This document shows, one piece after another, positions 6,855 through 11,347 of a DNA stretch of 24,001 nt (position 1 is the stretch's first letter; each line of letters begins with the position of its first letter). The stretch is taken from IMG/VR virus record IMGVR_UViG_3300003894_000027, positions 1-24,001 of that record. One strand, given 5' to 3'. The translations under genes were made by a program, and so were the position numbers. The notes beneath the pieces were generated by a model that was not told the origin of the DNA, did not search any database, and saw only the letters and a list, made by a program, of their open reading frames with translations. This DNA comes from a virus.

Positions 6855-6936
6855 TGTTTTTGGTTTTTGGTTTTTGGTACTCGAATCAATAAATATTGAT
6901 TCGTTCCGGACGCTGTCCCTTGGGACGTCCTCGGAA
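6855..6936 (-). promoter_or_regulatory. structured leader of the leftward two-gene unit
   Basis: Reading leftwards, the leader holds a hairpin of nested stems (TTCCG/CGGAA outer, GAC/GTC, and GTCCC/GGGAC around a 2-base loop, 6904-6936). A perfect inverted repeat follows, CGAATCAAT-4 bases-ATTGATTCG (6882-6903). Three tandem CCAAAAA units come next, and then the SD. It could be an operator, an attenuator or an mRNA-stabilising leader. On the plus strand the first hairpin is followed by GTTTTT and might act as a weak plus-strand terminator. Confidence 0.55.
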
Positions 6937-7082
6937 GTTTTTCCCCTCCTCGTTTCAACCCTCGGAGGTAAATTTTCAGGTCGGAAAAACGTTCATTCAT
7001 TTTCAAATAACTGAAAGAAATTAGCAGTCTCAAGGTTAAGATGCAAGTAAATTTTAAAAAAAATAAAAATAAATTTTAACCA

Positions 7083-7111
7083 TTGACATTTGCAAAAAAT
7101 CTCCGTATTTT
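7083..7111 (+). promoter_or_regulatory. candidate early promoter 1
   Basis: A perfect TTGACA -35 (7083-7088) is followed after 17 bases by TATTTT (7106-7111), 4 of 6 for the -10. It points into the early operon, about 270 bases before the first gene. Confidence 0.5.
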
Positions 7112-7166
7112 CCGAAAAAATGGGTCATTCCATCAAAAAATAAGCCAAAAAATTTACGGGATTTCA

Positions 7167-7183
7167 TTAAAGTAAAACTTTAA
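7167..7183. promoter_or_regulatory. palindromic candidate operator
   Basis: TTAAAGT and ACTTTAA form a perfect 7-bp inverted repeat with a 3-base spacer, lying between the two candidate early promoters. A dimeric regulator such as the HTH protein at 9574-9759 could bind here, but this is inference only. Confidence 0.35.
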
Positions 7184-7227
7184 ATTGGAAAAAAATCCTA
7201 ATGGAAAAAATGGGGAAAAACTCCATC

Positions 7228-7292
7228 CTTATAAATGGGGCTTATAAAATTGACCCTTATAAATGGGGCTTATAAAATTGACCCTTATAAAT
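7228..7292 (+). repeat. 28-bp tandem repeat, two full copies plus a partial third
   Basis: Units at 7228-7255 and 7256-7283 are identical, and a third starts at 7284 but diverges after CTTATAAAT. Each unit contains CTTATAAAT-GGGG and CTTATAAAA-TTGACC, so CTTATAA appears five times at alternating 13- and 15-base spacing. The array ends 24 bases before the -35 of candidate promoter 2, a good place for an activator or repressor array. Confidence 0.85.
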
Positions 7293-7315
7293 TTTGAAAA
7301 TAAAAATAAAAAGAC

Positions 7316-7345
7316 TTGACACGAATTATACAAATAGGTTACATT
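7316..7345 (+). promoter_or_regulatory. candidate early promoter 2
   Basis: A perfect TTGACA -35 (7316-7321) is followed after 18 bases by TACATT (7340-7345), 4 of 6 for the -10. The first early gene starts 39 bases further on. The promoter overlaps a longer frame that I therefore treat as noncoding. Confidence 0.6.
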
Positions 7346-7383
7346 CTTTTAGTAGTTCAATAATAAAAAAAGGAGTTTTGAAA

Positions 7384-7662
7384 ATGTACAACTATAGAAA
7401 CGCTGTAAAAGTCGCTGAAGATATTGACGGCTTCAAAAGAAAAACCAAAAAATGGGATAATTTCCAGACTCAAGAGGTTCTATTTGGTTCTTTAATGTCC
7501 TCCTTGTCATTGTTTAAAGACCTAATTAAAGAAGGTGCTGAAGAAGAGGCGAGAATCTTTCTCTTAAGTCTTTTTGATGACATTCTTGGAGCATCGCTTA
7601 TAGGAATTTCCCAAAAGCTAAATGAGAATGAGGTGGACTTTGAGCAAGGCGGAGACTCATAA
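7384..7662 (+). CDS. hypothetical early protein
   Basis: This 92-residue protein starts at an ATG with a strong SD (AAAAGGAG, 9 bases upstream). It is first in the early operon. The N-terminus (MYNYRNAVKVAEDI) resembles that of the protein at 8091. The middle is helical (EVLFGSLMSSLSLFKDLIKE) and the end is acidic. There is no Cys, clear membrane segment or catalytic motif. I do not recognise a function. First genes after an early promoter in phages often serve host takeover, but nothing in the sequence shows that here. Confidence 0.75.
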   Translation: MYNYRNAVKVAEDIDGFKRKTKKWDNFQTQEVLFGSLMSSLSLFKDLIKEGAEEEARIFLLSLFDDILGASLIGISQKLNENEVDFEQGGDS

Positions 7663-7663
7663 A

Positions 7664-7867
7664 GTGAAATCTTCACAAATCTCAAAAAATGATTTTCTCA
7701 ATTTTGAGCAAGTCAGAAGGTTCGGGGGTTGTGATATGCTCGACCCCCGAGCATTTCACCTGACAGGAATGTCAAAAATAAAGTATCTCTTTATATTTGA
7801 GAATTATAAATCACTTCTTGAAAAATACAGGGATGAATTACAAAATAATGAATGGAGTACAAAATGA
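7664..7867 (+). CDS. small conserved-type phage protein (GTG start)
   Basis: The GTG at 7664 has GGAG 9 bases upstream and begins right after the previous stop, giving 67 residues. Residues about 10-60 (FLNFEQVRRFGGCDMLDPRAFHLTGMSK then FENYKSLLEKYRDEL) match a pattern I recall from many small phage and prophage proteins: F..VR..G..NM.D...V..LTGL followed by I..NY..L..KY. No function is known to me. An earlier ATG at 7622 lies inside the previous gene and has no SD. The gene overlaps the next by 4 bases (ATGA). Confidence 0.75.
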   Translation: MKSSQISKNDFLNFEQVRRFGGCDMLDPRAFHLTGMSKIKYLFIFENYKSLLEKYRDELQNNEWSTK

Positions 7868-8088
7868 ATACACCACTAAAAATATGCAGAGAGAATCTAA
7901 CGGAGAGATATAAAAAAAATCTCACAATTGACCTTCATCATGTATATAGTTATGGAACAAAAGTAGCCCTTATAAATCACCAAAACAAAACAATTAAAAC
8001 GTTGGGGTGGTGGAGTGTTACAACATCAAAACATATTAACTACGTTGGTAAACTTTTAGGTTACGATGTAATAAAAAAGGAGTTTTGA
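7864..8088 (+). CDS. small phage protein with an SVTTSKHIN motif
   Basis: The ATG at 7864 overlaps the previous stop (ATGA) and has GGAG 7 bases upstream, giving 74 residues. The core reads HHVYSYGTKVALINHQ, then GWWSVTTSKHINYVGKLLG. This fits a pattern known from many small phage proteins (SY.TPVA...., then S.TTSKHIN), possibly the family I remember as DUF8033, of unknown role. It is likely a small single-domain protein with a beta-rich first half. Its last codons contain the SD of the next gene. An ATG four codons upstream is poorer. Confidence 0.74.
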   Translation: MNTPLKICRENLTERYKKNLTIDLHHVYSYGTKVALINHQNKTIKTLGWWSVTTSKHINYVGKLLGYDVIKKEF

Positions 8089-8090
8089 AA

Positions 8091-8309
8091 ATGGACAACT
8101 ACACAGCCGTTGGAATAGCCGAGGGCTTTATAGAAGCCGAAACAGAACAAGAAGTTATTGATGCTTGGCAGTATCTCGTTGATACTGGTCTTGCGTGGTC
8201 ATTGCAAGGATGGTTTGGCAGAACAGCGAAGCGTTTAATAAATGATGGAATTATAAATACGAAAGCGAAGGGTAAAATAATTTATGAGCATCACAACACA
8301 AAGGAGTAA
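8091..8309 (+). CDS. small phage protein with a WSLQGWFGRTAKRLI motif
   Basis: This 72-residue protein starts at the ATG at 8091 with AAAAGGAG 8 bases upstream. An in-frame TTG at 8085 is too close to the SD. The segment EVIDAWQYLVDTGLAWSLQG and the following WFGRTAKRLINDGII closely match a pattern of small phage proteins (YL.DTGL.W.LQG.FGRTA..LI..G), of which I recall a DUF7417-like family. No function is known to me. The leader and first codons resemble those of the gene at 7384, which suggests duplication. Confidence 0.78.
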   Translation: MDNYTAVGIAEGFIEAETEQEVIDAWQYLVDTGLAWSLQGWFGRTAKRLINDGIINTKAKGKIIYEHHNTKE

Positions 8310-8312
8310 AAA

Positions 8313-8606
8313 ATGCACGACCTAAACACAATAAAAAAAATGAACAAGCCGAATTATAAACCAAAGGAAAGGTTTTATAAATCGAGCCAACAATTAAATG
8401 AAGTCTATACCAATAGCCCTTATATTCACAGGGATATAAACACCATAGCCCATTGGATTATAAATGACTGCGATGACCCAGTTGGAGAAGTCGGTTGGCT
8501 TTTGACAGACCTATTTGTCAGAGGTGGCATAACTGCTAATCAAGAAACTATACGCACAGTCTATGAAACTGTATTTGAGCATATAGAAGAAAGTGAGGTG
8601 GAGTGA
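8313..8606 (+). CDS. hypothetical early protein
   Basis: This 97-residue protein has a good SD (AAAGGAG, about 6 bases before the ATG). The basic start (MHDLNTIKKMNKPNYKPKER) precedes a mostly helical domain with VGEVGWLLTDLFVRGGITA. The acidic tail ends ESEVE, encoded by the repeated junction GAGGTGGA(A/G)TGATG. The stop overlaps the next ATG as TGATG, so translation is coupled. I do not recognise it. Confidence 0.75.
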   Translation: MHDLNTIKKMNKPNYKPKERFYKSSQQLNEVYTNSPYIHRDINTIAHWIINDCDDPVGEVGWLLTDLFVRGGITANQETIRTVYETVFEHIEESEVE

Positions 8607-8758
8607 TGTGCGACTGTAATGAAGGAACTTTGTTAAAGGAATTTGATGATGAAAAAAGCTATTATTGGTCAGAGTTAGCAGAAATGACCGAGGTATGTGC
8701 TTCTTGTGGAAGTGATAAGCCTAATCAAGAAGAAGTAAAAGAAAGTGAGGTGGAATGA
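8606..8758 (+). CDS. 50-residue Cys-containing protein
   Basis: The ATG at 8606 overlaps the previous stop (TGATG) and has GAGGTGG just upstream. The protein starts MCDCNEGTLL and has VCASCGSDKP around 33-42, so Cys2, Cys4, Cys34 and Cys37 could bind one zinc ion. The middle is acidic and aromatic. It ends KESEVE, like its neighbour, because of the duplicated junction. A small zinc-binding regulator is plausible, but no family is recognised. Confidence 0.7.
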   Translation: MCDCNEGTLLKEFDDEKSYYWSELAEMTEVCASCGSDKPNQEEVKESEVE

Positions 8759-9060
8759 TGAGTAAAACAATAACAGCAATAACAAAAACTAATGGCGATT
8801 TAATGGATGCAAAATTCTGTCGCAAATATTGGAATGAGAAAGGGACGGATGAGTTATTGGGAGCGAAAATCGTTAAGGTTGAATATATGTCAAAAGAAGA
8901 AAGTGATGAAATGATGTGGGACGAGCAACCTGTATGCTTGCTATTGAAAAAAGGCAACCAAACATTTTGGGTGTTCCCATCACAAGATGATGAAGGTAAT
9001 AATGCGGGTGCATTGTTCTATGGCGAAGATGGGGTTATGCCAACACTAAGAGAAAGGTAG
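8758..9060 (+). CDS. phage protein with a PSQDDEGN motif
   Basis: I chose the second of two adjacent ATGs (TGATG overlap, 5-6 bases after the SD), giving 100 residues. The C-terminal half has GAKIVKVEYMSKEESDEMMW, then PVCLLLKKGNQTFWVFPSQD and DEGNNAGAL. The pattern (Y)MS.EE...LGW...P..L.L..G....PSQDDEGN.GGAL is, as I recall, widespread in small phage and archaeal virus proteins of unknown function. It is probably a compact beta-rich domain. No catalytic motif is evident. Confidence 0.78.
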   Translation: MSKTITAITKTNGDLMDAKFCRKYWNEKGTDELLGAKIVKVEYMSKEESDEMMWDEQPVCLLLKKGNQTFWVFPSQDDEGNNAGALFYGEDGVMPTLRER

Positions 9061-9068
9061 GTGGAATG

Positions 9069-9239
9069 ATGAACATTGAATTAAAGAATGATTTAATTGC
9101 CTCCCGAACTGAAATTCAAATTGTTCTTGACGAGTGCAAGGTGAGTGATGTTAAGGATATTCAACAGCGGTTAGAATGGGCGTTGCATTGGTTGAATAAA
9201 TATATTACCGATGATGATGTTATGAATGAGGTAGAATGA
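9069..9239 (+). CDS. 56-residue hypothetical protein
   Basis: The second ATG of ATGATG (9069) follows the SD AGGTAGGTGG. The protein is helical and amphipathic: MNIELKNDLIASRTEIQIVL, then DIQQRLEWALHWLNKYI, ending in an acidic stretch (DDDVMNEVE). Two helices of similar length suggest a small helical hairpin or dimer. The stop overlaps the next ATG as TGATG. There is one Cys and no membrane segment. Function is unknown. Confidence 0.68.
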   Translation: MNIELKNDLIASRTEIQIVLDECKVSDVKDIQQRLEWALHWLNKYITDDDVMNEVE

Positions 9240-9463
9240 TGGCTTTTGTTATAAATGAGAATCTAACAAAAAGACTCGGACACGAGTGTAAAGAAAAATT
9301 CAATGAATCACCAAGACCTTCAGATTTTATAGAAACAGAATATTGTTATAATGGTGATATGTCTGCCTATGGAATGGAGTGTCTGCTTTGCGGATACGAG
9401 GTAACGACAGATGAACTGAATGATGTTTATGGCGACATAAATCTTGACCAGTATGGCGACTGA
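9239..9463 (+). CDS. 74-residue acidic protein with CxxC
   Basis: The start is the second ATG of ATGATG, with GAGGTAG upstream. The protein starts MAFVINENLTKRLG, has Cys16 (GHECKEK) and Cys36, and a YGMECLLCGYEVT segment (about 44-56) with a CxxC pair, then a very acidic end (ELNDVYGDINLDQYGD). A single zinc ribbon made with the earlier Cys or His15 is possible. The gene is last in the tightly coupled series and a 110-base gap follows. Confidence 0.7.
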   Translation: MAFVINENLTKRLGHECKEKFNESPRPSDFIETEYCYNGDMSAYGMECLLCGYEVTTDELNDVYGDINLDQYGD

Positions 9464-9514
9464 TGATATGCCTTTGGTCGAGTTTTGGGCTTATAAATAG
9501 ACGATTGAAAATAA

Positions 9515-9543
9515 TTGCATAGTAATAAAAATAGAATTATATT
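9515..9543 (+). promoter_or_regulatory. candidate promoter for the HTH regulator
   Basis: TTGCAT (9515-9520) and TATATT (9538-9543, 5 of 6) are separated by 17 bases. TTATAAAT copies lie on both sides (9491 and 9548), the second near the expected transcription start. The HTH gene starts at 9574. Confidence 0.45.
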
Positions 9544-9573
9544 CTTATTATAAATAGAGGAGAAAAACACAAT

Positions 9574-9759
9574 ATGGATTTAGTTTTGAAAGAATTAAAG
9601 AATCAAGAACGTAGTGTCGCTTGGCTCGGAAGACAGCTTGGCGTATCAAAAACTGCCGTTTATAATTGGGCTTGGGGCAGGGTAATCCCTTCCAGAGCTT
9701 ATAAACTGGCAATGGCTTATGTTCTTGGCAAACCATATGATTGGCTATTTAACGAATAA
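9574..9759 (+). CDS. small HTH (XRE/Cro-type) DNA-binding regulator
   Basis: This 61-residue protein is almost entirely a helix-turn-helix domain. The HTH is around 13-37: SVAWLGRQLGVSKTAVYNW, with WGRVIPSRAYKLAMAYVLG as the following helices. This is a Cro-like layout with no extra domain. The SD GAGGAG lies about 11 bases upstream. It has its own candidate promoter and is flanked by two TTATAAAT sites, so it may regulate itself. Candidate targets are the palindromes at 7167-7183 and 6882-6903 or the TTATAAAT array. As the only small repressor-like gene seen, it could set early gene timing. Without an integrase, a lysogeny role is uncertain. Confidence 0.82.
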   Translation: MDLVLKELKNQERSVAWLGRQLGVSKTAVYNWAWGRVIPSRAYKLAMAYVLGKPYDWLFNE

Positions 9760-9773
9760 AAAAAGGAGTAACT

Positions 9774-10127
9774 ATGCCAGTAACAATACATGGAAAAGAG
9801 TATAAGACTGTGGCAGAGCGTGTTCTTGAATTGCACGAAATGCGTGATGACGTTTCTATTTCAACTGAAATATTGGAATGGAAATTATTTCCCGAAGACC
9901 CAAAGAACGACCAAGTGGTTATTCAGGCGACCCTTGAATATTCTGATGGTCGTAAATTCACAGGAATTGCACACGAGGTCAGAGGTGGAAATTTCATCAA
10001 TAAAACTTCTTATATTGAAGTTTGCGAAACATCGGCTATTGGTCGAGCTTGTGCATCGGCTGGACTGGCTGGTACAGAATACGCATCGGCAGACGAAGTA
10101 GCCAATGCGGTGAGAAATCAAAGATAA
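9774..10127 (+). CDS. putative single-strand annealing protein (ERF/Rad52-like, tentative)
   Basis: This 117-residue protein starts 14 bases after the HTH gene with SD AAAAAAGGAG. It has VAERVLELHE at 13-22, then ISTEILEWKLF, DQVVIQATLEYSDGRKFTGI and, most telling, NKTSYIEVCETSAIGRACA with SAGLAGTEYASADEVANAV. The pattern NKTS..E.CETSA.GRALA..G...ASADEV is, as I recall, common in a compact phage protein family found near recombination genes. The fold may be of the ERF/Rad52 annealing type. The NinG-like protein and nuclease downstream fit a recombination role. It is shorter than classic ERF or Rad52 proteins, so the function is inferred. Confidence 0.5.
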   Translation: MPVTIHGKEYKTVAERVLELHEMRDDVSISTEILEWKLFPEDPKNDQVVIQATLEYSDGRKFTGIAHEVRGGNFINKTSYIEVCETSAIGRACASAGLAGTEYASADEVANAVRNQR

Positions 10128-10133
10128 TTATAA

Positions 10134-10198
10134 TGGGGGCGAATGTGGTTTATTCATTTTCCACGTCAGGTTTTATCGGTTTTCCTGAATCGCCCCCA
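10134..10198 (+). ncRNA. candidate structured RNA or cruciform (three-way junction)
   Basis: A perfect 9-bp outer stem (TGGGGGCGA at 10134-10142 with TCGCCCCCA at 10190-10198) encloses two hairpins. GTGG/CCAC (10145-10148 with 10061-10164 numbering, that is 10161-10164) has a 12-base T-rich loop. TCAGG/CCTGA (10166-10170 with 10184-10188) has a 13-base T-rich loop. It lies between stop codon 10127 and the next probable start at 10215. There is no T-run after the outer stem, so it is not a simple terminator. Confidence 0.55.
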
Positions 10199-10214
10199 GC
10201 CCACCCGTACAATA

Positions 10215-10364
10215 ATGTTTAAACATTGCCCTATTATAAATAGAAAATGTGGATTTTGTGCCAAGTGGAAAGAAGATTTATATTGTGGTTTGGCTAATAG
10301 CCCAAACAAAATTATTAGATTAAACAAATGCCCGAAAGAGAAACTAAAACGCAGAAGAAAATAG
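10215..10364 (+). CDS. 49-residue Cys-rich basic protein
   Basis: From ATG at 10215 the protein has five Cys (residues 5, 12, 15, 24 and 39) in a KHCP, KCGFCAKW, YCGL and KCPK series, and ends KLKRRRK. It is probably a small zinc-binding protein. The ATG lies in a perfect 14-bp palindrome (AATGTTTAAACATT, 10214-10227) and has no SD. An in-frame ATG at 10143 has a G-rich SD-like stretch but would translate the folded element at 10134-10198. The start is therefore uncertain. No family is recognised. Confidence 0.55.
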   Translation: MFKHCPIINRKCGFCAKWKEDLYCGLANSPNKIIRLNKCPKEKLKRRRK

Positions 10365-10442
10365 TAAATGTCAGAATATCGACCAGACAAGTAAGGTGGA
10401 CTGCTACCTTGTTTCGGTTCGGGCAGAATTTTTAGGATAGAT

Positions 10443-10637
10443 ATGTCTTTATATTGGATAACGTTAAAATCAAAAAATAAAAACGAAAATGATTTTAGTA
10501 GTTTTTGTGAAGCCGAAGATATGGAAGAGGCGGTAGAGTATTTTTATAATTACCTAAAATTTGTTCATTTCAGCAAAGATGAAATAAAAAAGAATTTAAA
10601 AAAGGAGACTAAAAATGGAAAACAAAAAGAAGAATAA
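10443..10637 (+). CDS. 64-residue hypothetical protein
   Basis: The ATG has an AGGATAG site close upstream. The protein starts with a short beta strand (MSLYWITLKSKN), has an acidic helix (EAEDMEEAVEYFYNYLKFV), and ends in a Lys/Glu-rich tail that contains the SD of the next gene (AAAAAGGAG). The first half looks like a small ferredoxin-like fold, but I cannot name a family. It overlaps the next gene by 23 bases. Confidence 0.62.
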   Translation: MSLYWITLKSKNKNENDFSSFCEAEDMEEAVEYFYNYLKFVHFSKDEIKKNLKKETKNGKQKEE

Positions 10638-10809
10638 CGTTGATGTTCTTATAAATGAGAACAGGAAATTAAAATCCGTTCTTTGTTATATTTACAGTGT
10701 TGTTCAATCTGTAAAGTCCAACAATCCTAACAATGCGATGATGGGTCTGGATATAATAGATGAGGAGATTGATAAATATTACGAAGTTATAAATGAAATC
10801 AGCGTATAA
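10615..10809 (+). CDS. 64-residue helical hypothetical protein
   Basis: A strong SD (AAAAAGGAG, about 6 bases upstream) precedes the ATG. The protein is two helices: VLINENRKLKSVLCYIYSVV (about 11-30) and a second acidic one, NNAMMGLDIIDEEIDKYYEV (about 38-57). Both helices include stretches coded by TTATAAATGA (LINE and VINE). No catalytic motif is seen. It may be a small coiled-coil adaptor, though nothing proves it. Confidence 0.65.
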   Translation: MENKKKNNVDVLINENRKLKSVLCYIYSVVQSVKSNNPNNAMMGLDIIDEEIDKYYEVINEISV

Positions 10810-10833
10810 AAAACATGGGGATAATGATAAGTT

Positions 10834-10995
10834 ATGAAGTTAAAAGAAAAGAAAATCACATTCAATCCCGTTATAAATGAGATGATAAAATCACAAGTAA
10901 GAAGAGCAAGAGAGCGAACCCTGTATGCACTTGTTGGATTTATTGTTGGAGTTTTTATTGGCATTGTAATATCTGTAACGATAGGTTTATTATAA
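10834..10995 (+). CDS. 53-residue single-pass membrane protein
   Basis: The N-terminal 30 residues are basic (MKLKEKKITFNPVINEMIKS, then QVRRARERT). They are followed by one hydrophobic segment (LYALVGFIVGVFIGIVISVT, about 31-50) ending in IGLL. The positive-inside rule puts the N-terminus in the cytoplasm and the tail in or across the membrane. The SD is weak. As no lysis genes are visible, a holin-like or other membrane role is possible, but an early position argues for host modification instead. The stop overlaps the next ATG (TAATG). Confidence 0.6.
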   Translation: MKLKEKKITFNPVINEMIKSQVRRARERTLYALVGFIVGVFIGIVISVTIGLL

Positions 10996-11096
10996 TGAAG
11001 GATTGGAAAAGACATTTTCAGAATAAAAAAAGTAGATTAAAAAGAAAAGAATCTAAAAGAGTACCATCTAAACAAACAATAGTGAAAAAGAAATAA
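10995..11096 (+). CDS. 33-residue very basic peptide
   Basis: The ATG overlaps the previous stop (TAATG). The sequence starts MKDWKRHFQNKKSRLKRKES and ends IVKKK; about half of the residues are Lys or Arg. Its stop codon TAA ends on the first base of the folded RNA candidate at 11096-11196. It could bind nucleic acid. Its small size means it might be a chance frame, though coupling to the upstream gene supports translation. Confidence 0.42.
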   Translation: MKDWKRHFQNKKSRLKRKESKRVPSKQTIVKKK

Positions 11097-11196
11097 CCCA
11101 GTCAGCATTGGGTTGGCAAACCACTAAACACTTAACTTACGAAAGGCTAAAATAGGTATGCTGGAGTGGTTGACGTTTAAAAAGTGATGACTGGGT
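11096..11196 (+). ncRNA. candidate structured RNA with mutually exclusive pairings
   Basis: The ends ACCCAGTCA (11096-11104) and TGACTGGGT (11188-11196) pair perfectly over 9 bp, extended by CAT/GTG after one mismatch. Inside, AACCACT (11119-11125) pairs with AGTGGTT (11165-11171) over 7 bp. Competing pairings exist: AACCCA (11095-11100) with TGGGTT (11109-11114), and GGTT (11111-11114) with AACC (11119-11122). Two such alternative states are typical of RNA switches. No T-run follows the last stem and a start codon lies 8 bases after it. There is no fit to a tRNA. Confidence 0.6.
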
Positions 11197-11203
11197 AAAA
11201 ATT

Positions 11204-11347
11204 ATGCCGAATAAAAAAGCAAAGGACCGCAAAAGAAACCGCAGAAAACTCAATGCTTGGTTAAGTAAGAACGGCAGAACGGCGAATCAGGTCAGGAAAA
11301 AACGAGAAAAGGAGAAACAAAATGAACGCACACTCATTTCCAGTTGA
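11204..11347 (+). CDS. 47-residue highly basic phage protein
   Basis: The protein starts MPNKKAKDRKRNRRKLNAWL and continues SKNGRTANQVRKKREKEK, with over 40% Lys or Arg. The pattern (K/R-rich)..KLN.WL.K.GRTANQ is one I recall in small proteins of marine phages. It begins 8 bases after the folded element at 11096-11196 and overlaps the replication initiator start by 26 bases; the initiator SD lies within it. It likely binds DNA or RNA, but the role is unknown. The SD is weak. Confidence 0.65.
   Translation: MPNKKAKDRKRNRRKLNAWLSKNGRTANQVRKKREKEKQNERTLISS

Larger units (their letters stand above)
8594..9241 (+). repeat. repeated SD-stop-start junction, four copies
   Basis: Nearly the same junction, GAGGTGGAATGATG or a close variant, ends four successive genes and starts the next ones near 8594-8608, 8747-8760, 9057-9071 and 9229-9241. 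The first two are preceded by AGTGA and give the same protein end (ESEVE). The third is AGGTAGGTGGAATGATG and the fourth GAGGTAGAATGATG. Each joins an SD, a stop and an overlapping start in under 16 bases. Confidence 0.8.
7229..10878 (+). repeat. dispersed same-strand TTATAAAT motif, 15 copies
   Basis: Exact TTATAAAT starts at 7229, 7257, 7285, 7804, 7970, 8251, 8375, 8458, 9249, 9491, 9548, 10234, 10649, 10787 and 10871, all on the plus strand. I saw no reverse-complement copies in this region and almost none elsewhere in the window. Several continue as TTATAAATGAGA. Copies lie both in gaps and inside genes, often coding for Val/Leu/Ile-Ile-Asn. Chance would give under one copy per strand in this length at this base composition. 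Confidence 0.7.

Noticed and set aside
6842-7033. N-terminal extension of the leftward gene starting at 6841
   Set aside because: The extension would translate the leader hairpins and CCAAAAA repeats. The ATG at 6841 has a strong SD; the far start has none.
7228-7292. CRISPR array
   Set aside because: The repeats are directly adjacent with no spacers and only two full units.
7294-7383. N-terminal extension of the first early gene
   Set aside because: It overlaps candidate promoter 2, and the ATG at 7384 has a strong, well-spaced SD.
9574-9759. CI-type lysogeny repressor
   Set aside because: The protein is only an HTH domain, with no cleavage or oligomerisation domain, and no integrase is visible. 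A general early regulator is the safer call.
10134-10198. Rho-independent terminator
   Set aside because: The outer stem is not followed by a T-run, and the element encloses two separate hairpins.
11096-11196. tRNA or tRNA-like gene
   Set aside because: The size and stem layout do not give acceptor, anticodon and T arms, and there is no TTCAA-like T loop.
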